NCBI GenBank assembly: GCA_023145185.1
Contig: JAGLEG010000547.1
Location: forward strand, 1-10,076
Source: Thermoplasmata archaeon
Lineage (GTDB): Archaea; Thermoplasmatota; Penumbrarchaeia; Penumbrarchaeales; Penumbrarchaeaceae
Direction of reading: 5' to 3'
Length of the DNA: 10,076 bases
How positions within the stretch are numbered: position 1 is the first letter of the stretch; every line of letters starts with the position of its first letter. This document shows positions 1-6,986 of the stretch, piece by piece. The position numbers and the translations under genes are program-made. The notes under the pieces were generated by a model. The model saw only the letters and a program-made list of their open reading frames with translations, searched no databases and had not been told where the DNA came from.

Positions 1-1690
1 CACCTACCTCAAAAACGAGGAGCCCTGCACCCGTCAGGAAGAGGCCCAATCCGATGTATGTGAGCGTCGGTGTAAGCTCATACCACCCCAGCATGAATCC
101 CCCGACGAGAACTATGGCCCCACCCTGTACCAGCATCCAGGACACCGTACCTTTTATGAAGCCCCACGGGCTGCCTTTCTTTATCCGGTCGATCCCCAGA
201 AGTATCAGGCCTACGTTGAGCTGGGCCAATCCCAGATAGAGGGAGATCGAAAAGAGCCGCATCGGATCCCTCAGGGTGTCGTAGGGCACGGTTCCAAGCA
301 ACGGTATCTCGTAGGGGCCGTATAGTGCCCCCGCCTCATTTCCAAGGAGAACACGGGGGACAAGATCACCAAAGAGCGATCCCATCCAGATACCGGCAAT
401 GAGGCTCGCTGCTCCCATCATCATACCCAGAAGGCCGATCGTTCTAATGGAGGGGTCGGACCTTCCCAATCGATACATGGCAAGTGACCCTGCAAATATT
501 AAAAGGCCGTATCCTGCATCCCCCAGCATCAGTCCGAAAAAGAGTATGAACGGTATGGAAAACCATATGGTCGGGTCTATCTCGTCGTACTTTGGAGGGG
601 AGAAGGTAAGTGTGAGAGGTTCGAAGACCTTTCCCAACCAGCCGTTGTTCAACGAGGTGGGCACACTCCCCTTGGCGATCTCCTCCTGGGTGGGGTCCCT
701 GATGAAGAGCTCATGGTCCGGGCCCATGGTGCTTTTCAGGATGCCCCTGAGATGGGAGATCCTGTTCTTCTCCACCCATCCAGAGATAATATTGGTATAT
801 TTGGTCGAATAGAGCCCCATGGACAACCTCAACTTGTCAAGTTCGATGGAGATTGCCTCTTCCCAGGACCGGGCCCGGCCCAGCTCCCTCCCGGATACTG
901 CGGCCGCCTTCTCATTTACCGCATCTCCGTGCTCCTTTATCCTGCCTTCAAGTTCATCCAGAAGCCCAAGTAGATCGAGGATCGAGGAATCCACGCCGGA
1001 TGAGGGATAGCCGTTGTCGATCAGGACCCTCCTCAACCTGGGAATATCTATGGTCATCTCGGAAAACAGCGCCCCCCTGAGTTCGGAACCTATCCTGCCA
1101 TCCAGAGACCTTGGGTAAATGAGCCTCACTGCGTGGAGGCCCTCCTTTTTGCTCAGGAGTGAGCTCTCCACCCATCCTCCCGCACTCTCGATCACACTCT
1201 TGAGCTCGGGATAGGCACGTGACAGGCCGATCCTCATGCGGGTCCTCTCCAGGGACCCTATCCGACCCAGTGACATATTGAGGCCGGAGAGCTTCAACAG
1301 TTTCTCGCGTAGTTCGGTGATAAAGGAGAGCTCCTCCTCGATGGACCTGAGGGATCTGATCATGGGGTCGATCTCCCTTTCAACACCCTTTACCCAGCCC
1401 TCCGCCTCCAGGTGCCCCCCTCCAGGCTTGACCTCCATCCTGTCAGGCACTCCCGGTATTATGGCCCGAAGTCCCCTGGCATCATTCACCTCATGTGATC
1501 CCAGGAAGTCCAGGACCTTCACTATTCGAGTGTTGATCTTGACCATGCCATCGATACGTTTTGACCCTGGAGGGAGCCTCTTGGAGGGTTTTACCTCCAG
1601 TATCCGTTCCTCATGAAGTCTGGTCACGACCATATCGGCATTCCCTTTCATGAGGAACACCTCAACCCACTTCATGCGTTTTGGATACAA
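1..1690 (-). CDS. atpI: A/V-type ATP synthase membrane subunit I (subunit a), 3' end outside window
   Basis: This is the membrane stator subunit of the archaeal ATP synthase, which forms the proton or sodium half-channels against the c-ring (family knowledge). About 563 residues are visible. Residues 1-365 form a soluble, charged helical domain. The family hallmark follows: PPKYDEIDPT at about 365-374, then FFGLMLGDAGYG at 384-395. At least four further hydrophobic segments come after it. Family members usually have 600-700 residues, and the helix with the essential arginine should lie just beyond base 1. I chose a TTG start at 1690 (LYPKRMKWVEV) because family N-termini usually have a few residues with a proline before this Met, and AGGATGG lies about 8-10 bases upstream. 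The alternative is the ATG at 1675, which has no ribosome binding site. The gene follows atpH after 28 bases, in operon order H-I. The identity is very secure; the exact start is not. Confidence 0.95.
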   Translation of the reverse strand, partial: MYPKRMKWVEVFLMKGNADMVVTRLHEERILEVKPSKRLPPGSKRIDGMVKINTRIVKVLDFLGSHEVNDARGLRAIIPGVPDRMEVKPGGGHLEAEGWVKGVEREIDPMIRSLRSIEEELSFITELREKLLKLSGLNMSLGRIGSLERTRMRIGLSRAYPELKSVIESAGGWVESSLLSKKEGLHAVRLIYPRSLDGRIGSELRGALFSEMTIDIPRLRRVLIDNGYPSSGVDSSILDLLGLLDELEGRIKEHGDAVNEKAAAVSGRELGRARSWEEAISIELDKLRLSMGLYSTKYTNIISGWVEKNRISHLRGILKSTMGPDHELFIRDPTQEEIAKGSVPTSLNNGWLGKVFEPLTLTFSPPKYDEIDPTIWFSIPFILFFGLMLGDAGYGLLIFAGSLAMYRLGRSDPSIRTIGLLGMMMGAASLIAGIWMGSLFGDLVPRVLLGNEAGALYGPYEIPLLGTVPYDTLRDPMRLFSISLYLGLAQLNVGLILLGIDRIKKGSPWGFIKGTVSWMLVQGGAIVLVGGFMLGWYELTPTLTYIGLGLFLTGAGLLVFEVG

Positions 1691-1718
1691 GCTCTGACCA
1701 TCCTATCTGAGATCCATC

Positions 1719-2033
1719 TCATCCACCGAGGTACGATTCGATCACACTCTTCACCACCTCTTCTATCCGGGGTTTGGCCGTGGTTTCGATATCGCTGGCC
1801 TCTTGGACCCCTTCTTCCTGGACCGATCTCGCCTCCACCAGGGCGGCCTCCTTCACGGATGACAATTCGTTGATCTTTCGCTGCTGGAATCGCTGCAGGG
1901 CCGCCTCTCTCTGGTCCGAGGCATCGCCCCTGGCCTTCTCGAGGATATGGCGAGACCTCTCCTTTGCACCCACGATCATCTTCTTGGCGCCCGCCTCGGC
2001 TTCCAGCAATCTATCAAGTGTCTTATCTCCCAT
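1719..2033 (-). CDS. atpH: A/V-type ATP synthase subunit H (AhaH-like peripheral stalk)
   Basis: This 104-residue protein is rich in Ala, Glu, Lys and Arg and has no membrane segment. It is predicted to be one long helix or coiled coil, with the run GAKKMIVGAKERSRHILEKA near the N-terminus. Subunit H of archaeal ATPases is of this size and type and pairs with subunit E in the peripheral stalk that holds the catalytic head against rotation (family knowledge). The call rests on size, composition, the similarity to F-type b/V-type G stalk helices, and position: it lies directly before atpI, and H-I is the usual beginning of the archaeal operon. The ATG start has a strong ribosome binding site, GGTGATCC, three bases upstream. 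A generic coiled-coil protein cannot be excluded from sequence alone, but the context makes it unlikely. Confidence 0.87.
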   Translation of the reverse strand: MGDKTLDRLLEAEAGAKKMIVGAKERSRHILEKARGDASDQREAALQRFQQRKINELSSVKEAALVEARSVQEEGVQEASDIETTAKPRIEEVVKSVIESYLGG

Positions 2034-2036
2034 TGG

Positions 2037-2044
2037 GGATCACC
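2037..2044 (-). promoter_or_regulatory. ribosome binding site of atpH
   Basis: On the minus strand this reads GGTGATCC, close to the full archaeal Shine-Dalgarno sequence complementary to the 16S rRNA 3' end. It ends three bases before the ATG of atpH and fixes that start. Confidence 0.8.
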
Positions 2045-2082
2045 ATTTACCTTCAGAAAGGCCGTTATGGGCCTTGAGGTCA

Positions 2083-2090
2083 TTTTATTA
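2083..2090 (-). promoter_or_regulatory. candidate TATA box for the atpH-atpI operon
   Basis: The minus strand reads TAATAAAA inside an AT-rich stretch (about 2080-2112). With the usual archaeal spacing of about 25 bases, transcription would start near 2060. That would give a leader of about 27 bases that includes the ribosome binding site. A second AT-rich block, RC of about 2099-2107, is an alternative. The AT-rich core is flanked by GCCTTGA (2071-2077) and TCAAGGC (2114-2120), a 7-base inverted repeat. Confidence 0.4.
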
Positions 2091-2196
2091 CTTAACCCTT
2101 ATTATTACTGTAGTCAAGGCGGACGTTGGGCCGACCGTTGACCATGTCGTTCCACAGCATAAGGGGGGAAACTGAAACGCCTGCGTTCACCCGAAA

Positions 2197-2212
2197 AATA
2201 TGCGATCATATT
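2197..2212. repeat. short palindrome in the divergent intergenic region (possible operator)
   Basis: AATATG-CGAT-CATATT is a perfect inverted repeat with 6-base arms and a 4-base centre. It ends 18 bases before the TATA-like box at 2231. Position and symmetry fit a binding site for a dimeric regulator, but a 6-base-arm repeat in AT-rich DNA can arise by chance. Confidence 0.35.
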
Positions 2213-2230
2213 GGGGAGGTCCTACATAAC

Positions 2231-2238
2231 ATAAATAA
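2231..2238 (+). promoter_or_regulatory. candidate TATA box for the coiled-coil/beta-helix gene pair
   Basis: ATAAATAA, within CATAACATAAATAAAC, is the best TATA-like element upstream of the GTG at 2324. Initiation would fall near 2260, giving a leader of about 60 bases. This agrees with the presence of a ribosome binding site for that gene, unlike the two leaderless genes further right. Confidence 0.45.
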
Positions 2239-2307
2239 ACAGATAGCCTATTACCCGTTGAAAACAAACTGGTGGAAAACAAAAATGGACTGTCGAGATT
2301 AGGATAC

Positions 2308-2314
2308 GGGAGGG
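2308..2314 (+). promoter_or_regulatory. ribosome binding site supporting a GTG start at 2324
   Basis: GGGAGGG lies nine bases before GTG. The reading frame is closed by a TAG at 2300-2302 and no ATG lies between, so this site decides the start. Confidence 0.6.
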
Positions 2315-2323
2315 AAAAATATA

Positions 2324-5059
2324 GTGGGTGATCTCAAGAATAGTTCCGATCCGAGGATCAAAAAGTTGAAGGATGTCATCGCCAAAGGCGAGGCTTTCAT
2401 TGGGTTCCTTGACAAGAAAGGAGCCAACATACAGGGCCCGAGAGATGACATCAGCAACGCGAGGAGCTCATTCGAAAGTGGAGATCTGGCCAGGTCCTAT
2501 ACCCTGGCCCAAAGGGGTATAAAGGAATTGATAAGGCTGAAAGCGGAAGCCGAGAGACCCACAGAGGAACCAAGGAAGGAACCCACCGCCCCTCAAGTTG
2601 AAAAACCCGGGATCAAGGAAGAGGAGAAGAAGGCCCAACCACCCGAGGAAATACCGAAAGAAAGGACAATACCGAAGAGGGGAAAAGGGGTTTTCGCACT
2701 CATACGGGATAACGACCAGGAGCGGGAGAAGAAGTTGGACTCGTGGAAGGGATCCACCCTCAAATGGAGGGAGAAGGGATACCTGTTCGAGCAGGATAGC
2801 AGCCTCTTTAAAAGGAATTTCGAGGAAGTTGACAAGAGATTACAATCCATCGGACAGCAGATCGAGAAGGCGGAAGTGTTCCAGAACAGGATCCGCTCCA
2901 TGAGGGAGGAGTTCGACCACGTGGGTGGAGCGTTCCTCAAGAAACTTGATGATGTAAAGGAGTCGATACTGAGGCTTGATCGCCTGGACGACGTGAAGAG
3001 GCGTATTGAAACGCTCAATTCCAACCTTCAAGAGGTCGACAGCCAGTATAAAGTACTGTCAAACAGGATGAGCAGATACAGAAGGCAGGGGCTCAACATC
3101 TCGTCTCTGGAGGACCTGCTGGAGAACGATAGCGACCTGACCTATCTGGAGCAGCAGTTCAACATTTATGAGACGAATATCGAGTTCCTCTCAAAGGAGA
3201 AGGCGAAACTGACCAAGATCAGGAACGATGGGTTCGCCCAACGGCTTACCTCGGAGATAGATGATATCGAGAGGATCATCGATGATCCATGGAAACTGGA
3301 TACGGTCGTGGAAAAACTCCTGGGACTGGACAAGGAGATACACAAGGAAAAAGAGCAGACAAGAAAACAGAACGAGGAGATCAAGAGAAGAGATGAGATC
3401 AAGATCTCGGTCCAAAAGTACAGGGATGATGGTTACAATATAGCAGATATTGAGACCTTGCTTGACGGTGACATGGGGCCTCTTGAGGATGGATATAACG
3501 ACCTGATACGAAGGATCACGAAGCTGAAGGCCCTGAAGGAGAAGATATTCACCCTTGACGCAAAAGGATTCGAGGAGGATATCTCCAATCTCTCCATGAA
3601 ATTGAACGACCCGACAAAGACCGAAGAACTGGAGGTTGAGCTGAACCGGCTCAAGGGGATCATATCGGATCAGAGGTCCAAGACCGATAATATAAGGGAG
3701 AAGATCAGTGAGTGGGAGGGGCGGGGATTCCTGATAATAAAGCTCAAGGAGATGATGAACAAGGACCCCATCGAGGGGGAAAAATCATACGTGGAGCTGC
3801 TGCCCAGGATACAGGAGTTGATCGACATTCAGGGAAGGCTTCAGGGGATCAGACACAGGGAGGTGGGGGACGAGGTCCAGAAGATAATGCTCAAGATCAA
3901 GAACCCGGACCACCTCGAGGCCGTCAGGAGCGAATACAGGAACCTGGAGAGGAGGGTCTCGGAGCTCGAGAAGACCAAGGAGAAGCGGAAAGAGCTCAAT
4001 GAGCTTCTGAAAGTGTGGAAAGGGCAGGGGTTCCAGATGGATTACATCCTGGACATCATGGGGAAAGAGAAGACAATAGCCGGGCTGGAGAAAACTATCC
4101 TGGAATCCACAATGGCTATCGCTACCCTGGAGGCGTTCCACAAGGAGTTCGACACGGAGGAGAGAGGATGGTTTCCCGAGGATGAGGAGTTCATCAAGAA
4201 GAACCTGTGGAACCCCGAGAACGCCAAGAAGGTCCTATTCAGATTCGAGCAGTTGAAGGTAAAATATGCCAATGAGGAGAAACGAAGAGGACAGCTGAGA
4301 AGAGAGCTGGACAATATGAGCAAGGCCGGAATAGATATTTCCGGTGTGGAAAAACTCCTCCACGGTGACACTGAGACCCTCGTCCAGAACTACACCAAGA
4401 GGTTCAAGCCCCAGACCGTGGCCCTCCTGAAACTGAAGAAGGAGATCGTCAAGGAGGCAAAGGGGAAACCCGAGTTGCAGGAGTTCGCCAAGACCCTCAC
4501 AGATCCATTCAAGCTCGAGGAGTACAGGGAGACCAGAAAAGCCCTTGCGAAAGTTAAAAAAGTAGTTGATAAGAAAGAGGATAGGAAGAAAGGTGAATCG
4601 GATAATATCACCTCCCTGAAGAATATGGCCAAGTTGTCATATAAGGAGGGGGGAGAGGAAAAACTAAGGGAGGCCCTGAACCTCTTCGACGCCGCCCTGA
4701 GTATCGACCCCGATAACAAGGAGTGCCAGTTCTTCAAGAAGAAGGTCCTCCTTAAGATGAAGATGAAACCCGTGCAGGAGCACCATGAGGAAAAAGAGCC
4801 CGAGAGGCCTCCTGATGAGGTGGATGGAACGGAACCTGCTGTAGAGGAGAAGGTCGAACCTCCAGGTGGGAGGAAACCCGACCCCAACTGCACTTTCTGT
4901 TCCGGGTCTGGAAAATGCAGCTGGTGCAACGGGGAGATTAACTGCACTTCATGCAATGGTACCGGAAAATATTTTGGGGAGGAATGCCCAACGTGTAAAG
5001 GCTCCGGAAAGTGTTCCACCTGTGAAGGTACGGGTAGATGCAACTGGTGCTCCCTTTGA
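2324..5059 (+). CDS. large repeat-containing coiled-coil protein with C-terminal six-CxxC zinc-binding array
   Basis: I do not recognise this 911-residue protein as a named family. It has no signal peptide and no membrane segment, so it is probably cytoplasmic. Parts in order: a helical hairpin (about 10-72); a Pro/Glu/Lys-rich linker (73-125); a long charged helical region (130-750) with about six degenerate ~100-residue repeats; a TPR-like helix pair (about 762-810, including ALNLFDAALSIDPDNKE); a second Pro/Glu-rich linker (815-855); and a Cys-rich end (856-909) with six CxxC pairs, four of them followed by G-x-G. The Cys-rich end resembles the DnaJ zinc-binding region, but there is no J domain or HPD motif, so it is not a DnaJ. 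Zinc binding is inferred. The start is GTG with GGGAGGG upstream. The next gene begins 13 bases later with its own ribosome binding site, so the two are probably co-transcribed. A scaffold or protein-binding role is plausible but not shown. Confidence 0.9.
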   Translation: MGDLKNSSDPRIKKLKDVIAKGEAFIGFLDKKGANIQGPRDDISNARSSFESGDLARSYTLAQRGIKELIRLKAEAERPTEEPRKEPTAPQVEKPGIKEEEKKAQPPEEIPKERTIPKRGKGVFALIRDNDQEREKKLDSWKGSTLKWREKGYLFEQDSSLFKRNFEEVDKRLQSIGQQIEKAEVFQNRIRSMREEFDHVGGAFLKKLDDVKESILRLDRLDDVKRRIETLNSNLQEVDSQYKVLSNRMSRYRRQGLNISSLEDLLENDSDLTYLEQQFNIYETNIEFLSKEKAKLTKIRNDGFAQRLTSEIDDIERIIDDPWKLDTVVEKLLGLDKEIHKEKEQTRKQNEEIKRRDEIKISVQKYRDDGYNIADIETLLDGDMGPLEDGYNDLIRRITKLKALKEKIFTLDAKGFEEDISNLSMKLNDPTKTEELEVELNRLKGIISDQRSKTDNIREKISEWEGRGFLIIKLKEMMNKDPIEGEKSYVELLPRIQELIDIQGRLQGIRHREVGDEVQKIMLKIKNPDHLEAVRSEYRNLERRVSELEKTKEKRKELNELLKVWKGQGFQMDYILDIMGKEKTIAGLEKTILESTMAIATLEAFHKEFDTEERGWFPEDEEFIKKNLWNPENAKKVLFRFEQLKVKYANEEKRRGQLRRELDNMSKAGIDISGVEKLLHGDTETLVQNYTKRFKPQTVALLKLKKEIVKEAKGKPELQEFAKTLTDPFKLEEYRETRKALAKVKKVVDKKEDRKKGESDNITSLKNMAKLSYKEGGEEKLREALNLFDAALSIDPDNKECQFFKKKVLLKMKMKPVQEHHEEKEPERPPDEVDGTEPAVEEKVEPPGGRKPDPNCTFCSGSGKCSWCNGEINCTSCNGTGKYFGEECPTCKGSGKCSTCEGTGRCNWCSL
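2765..4420 (+). repeat. about six ~100-residue repeats in the coiled-coil protein
   Basis: Each unit begins with an aromatic residue, three residues, Gly and a hydrophobic residue, followed by an 'xxLexlLxxD' helix and a long charged helix. Unit starts: W148 (WREKGY), Y252 (YRRQGL), Y366 (YRDDGY), W464 (WEGRGF), W565 (WKGQGF) and M665 (MSKAGI). Spacing is 104, 114, 98, 101 and 100 residues. A weaker match, LDKKGANI at residues 29-36, may be a seventh unit. The conservation is in protein pattern; I did not see long direct DNA repeats. Confidence 0.7.
4889..5050 (+). other. Cys-rich domain with two symmetric triplets of CxxC
   Basis: Cys pairs start at residues 856, 865, 874, 888, 897 and 906. 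Within each half the gaps between pairs are exactly 5 residues, and the halves are separated by 10 (NGTGKYFGEE). This gives 12 cysteines, enough for three tetrahedral zinc sites, with CxxCxGxG units as in the DnaJ cysteine-rich region. Metal content is inference. Confidence 0.75.
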
Positions 5060-5062
5060 TCT

Positions 5063-5068
5063 GGTGAT
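5063..5068 (+). promoter_or_regulatory. ribosome binding site choosing the start at 5073
   Basis: GGTGAT lies four bases before ATG 5073, almost the same element and spacing as before atpH. The in-frame ATG at 5067 overlaps it, and the frame stays open back into the previous gene, so 5073 is preferred. Confidence 0.7.
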
Positions 5069-5072
5069 GACA

Positions 5073-6920
5073 ATGAGACCCAATCTCGCATATCTGATAC
5101 TGCTCGCGATCATGGTCGCCCCCGCTGCCGCGCTCGCACAAACGTGCTCGGACCCGGATTACGGTTCCGGACCTATCTGGGAGCCCAGGGACATACTATA
5201 CATCGAAGATGAGACGTGGACCGGCCAGGTGGAGTGCAATAACACCTTGATCATCAACACCTCCCTGATCATCAGGGAGTGCATCCTGACCATGGAGGGA
5301 GGATATATACAGGTGGAGGAGGGGGGTTCCCTGACCCTGGTGAACAGCACCATCAGGTCCTCCTGCGAGGACAGGGTATATTACATTGACGTTCGGGGTG
5401 AAGCCCTGATAAAGAACTCGACGATCCAGAACGCCCTGGACATCTCGAACGGGTATTTCGGCCTGTACGTCAGGAACGGGCCGTTCCTGATGGACTCCTC
5501 CGACCTCTCCCGATCGGGGATGATATGGTTAAAGGAGTGCAACAGTACGATCACTGATACGATATTCGAGGGCGGCTATTACGAAACGGGATCACATCTC
5601 CTATCGGGCTCTGAGGTTATCACCATGGGCGTTTCCATGGCGGGTGGGGGTGCATTGACCATTGATAATACGAGCTTTACCTCGAACGTCACCTTCTCAT
5701 CTGGAGCGGCGGCCATCTCGGCGACCGATGGGGTTGAGATCGTCATCAAAGGTGTGGATATCACGGGAACGTACAACGCAGGCATGTTCGCCTCCTTCTG
5801 CGATGTGGAGATCCAGGATGTGGATATCGACCTTCCCGGAGGGATCTACGGCCTCAAATTCGATAACTGCTCCATGTCCCCCCTGTCCAATATCCAAGTG
5901 GCAGGATGCGATATTGGCGTATCGTTCATAGGCTGTAGCGGGGACATTACCCTCGGGGGATCGTATATCGACAATGCCTATTACGGGGTGATCCTCCACG
6001 GCCCTTCACCGCTCGTTATGGACGATGTCGTGGTCAACGGGACCGTAAAAGGGGTCGTATCATACGGACCTCTGCTTGTCAACAACACCAGGTTCATCGC
6101 GAACGGAGTGTGCATATCGATCAAGGATGATAAGCTCCTGAAGGTGACCAGCACGCGGTTCGAGGCGTTCGAATTCTGGGGGATCATGGTCCAGACCTGG
6201 GAAGAGAGGGTCTCCTTCATCGATCTAAACACCTTCCTCGGCGCCGAGGGGGCGTTCGGCGATGTGGCGTTCTATGGAATGGTGAACATCGGGGTCATCG
6301 GCCCTGGCGATATCACCGTGCACGGCGCCGAGATATGGATACTATCCCATTTCGGTACCTCGGACAGAATGGGGCAGGGCGATCTGGAGATCATCTGGGG
6401 TTATCTGAATGGAGATGAGCTGGTGAATGATCTCGAATACACGGCCAACTCCACATGGGCGACCGCGGAGGGGTCCACCGATTTCATGATGGAGGAGGGG
6501 TTGATCGTGGAGGTCTACCTACCTCTTGTGGACATCCGGGTGCGATCCATTGTAGTTGAAGATGGAAAAGCGCTGGTCGACCTCACGGTTTTCGGAACCG
6601 ATACAAATGCGGCCTCCATCTCCATCTATGTAGATGGGGCGTATTACGAGACACAGACCGCTGACCTTTCCGTTGATGACGTTATCCAGCTGGAATTCGA
6701 TCTGCCCGATCTCTCCCATGGCGAACATACCGTCTCGGTGGAGGCTTCCTCGGCAGATGAGTGGGACGGCAGCGGGGGCATCCTGCTGGAAAATAACCAG
6801 ATGAGCGAAACGTTCGAGAAGCGCGAGGAGACGGGAGATGAGCTCCTGCTCATCTACCTCCTTGTGGTGGGAGCGATCATGCTGTTCATCGTCCCGATCC
6901 TCCTTAGGAGAAAGGAATGA
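5073..6920 (+). CDS. secreted, membrane-anchored right-handed beta-helix surface protein
   Basis: The 615-residue product starts with a signal peptide (MRPNLAYLILLAIMVAPAAA, likely cut near ALA-QTC at about residue 22). About residues 30-440 are short beta-strand repeats of the parallel beta-helix kind, with ladders such as LTLVNSTI and alternating hydrophobic and Gly/Asn turns. Residues about 487-575 look like a CARDB/Ig-like beta-sandwich (VDIRVRSIVVEDGKALVDLT). The C-terminus has a Glu-rich spacer, a hydrophobic helix (about 591-611) and the basic tail LLRRKE, which gives an outside-facing, C-terminally anchored topology. At least ten N-x-S/T sequons fit N-glycosylation outside the cell. 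The gene follows the coiled-coil gene by 13 bases and ends 66 bases before atpB. I see no catalytic signature, so an enzyme role (polysaccharide lyase type) is only possible; adhesion or a surface-layer role is equally so. Confidence 0.85.
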   Translation: MRPNLAYLILLAIMVAPAAALAQTCSDPDYGSGPIWEPRDILYIEDETWTGQVECNNTLIINTSLIIRECILTMEGGYIQVEEGGSLTLVNSTIRSSCEDRVYYIDVRGEALIKNSTIQNALDISNGYFGLYVRNGPFLMDSSDLSRSGMIWLKECNSTITDTIFEGGYYETGSHLLSGSEVITMGVSMAGGGALTIDNTSFTSNVTFSSGAAAISATDGVEIVIKGVDITGTYNAGMFASFCDVEIQDVDIDLPGGIYGLKFDNCSMSPLSNIQVAGCDIGVSFIGCSGDITLGGSYIDNAYYGVILHGPSPLVMDDVVVNGTVKGVVSYGPLLVNNTRFIANGVCISIKDDKLLKVTSTRFEAFEFWGIMVQTWEERVSFIDLNTFLGAEGAFGDVAFYGMVNIGVIGPGDITVHGAEIWILSHFGTSDRMGQGDLEIIWGYLNGDELVNDLEYTANSTWATAEGSTDFMMEEGLIVEVYLPLVDIRVRSIVVEDGKALVDLTVFGTDTNAASISIYVDGAYYETQTADLSVDDVIQLEFDLPDLSHGEHTVSVEASSADEWDGSGGILLENNQMSETFEKREETGDELLLIYLLVVGAIMLFIVPILLRRKE

Positions 6921-6956
6921 CCGCGGTGAGATCGGCCACTTTTCACGATACTAATG

Positions 6957-6964
6957 TTTAAAAA
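6957..6964 (+). promoter_or_regulatory. TATA box of a leaderless atpB promoter
   Basis: TTTAAAAA followed by GGGGG. Its centre is about 26-27 bases before the ATG at 6987, the expected distance to the transcription start in archaea. Since no ribosome binding site precedes that ATG (TTTCTCCTGTCC), the message probably begins at or next to the start codon. Confidence 0.65.
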
Positions 6965-6986
6965 GGGGGTTTCATTTCTCCTGTCC

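Noticed and set aside
399..812. Plus-strand open frames at 399-812, 1236-1616 and 1774-2175
   Set aside because: They are antisense to atpI and atpH, whose protein motifs are unambiguous; no signals support them.
2285..2302. Five-codon ORF (ATG at 2285, MDCRD, TAG) after GGTGG in the leader of the coiled-coil gene, as a leader peptide
   Set aside because: It is too short to judge; there is no attenuator-like structure and no evidence of translation.
2327..2334. GGTGATCT as a ribosome binding site for a later start
   Set aside because: It lies inside codons 2-4 of the coiled-coil gene and no ATG, GTG or TTG follows in frame at a suitable distance; GGGAGGG upstream explains the GTG start.
4889..5050. 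DnaJ chaperone call for the coiled-coil gene
   Set aside because: Only the Cys-rich pattern is shared; there is no J domain, no HPD motif and no C-terminal substrate-binding domains.
4866..5072. Extended start for the first beta-helix protein, in the frame overlapping the end of the coiled-coil gene
   Set aside because: The extension would place 69 residues before a clear signal peptide and overlap the CxxC array. ATG 5073 has GGTGAT at a good distance.
4390..5091. 233-codon open frame on the minus strand
   Set aside because: It is a shadow of the coiled-coil gene: Ser/Phe/Leu-rich antisense of Glu/Lys-rich codons, with no recognisable domain.
6954..6986. ATG at 6954 as start of atpB (adding MFKKGVSFLLS)
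   Set aside because: This ATG overlaps the TATA box, has no ribosome binding site and adds residues unlike B subunits. The ATG at 6987 fits a leaderless transcript.
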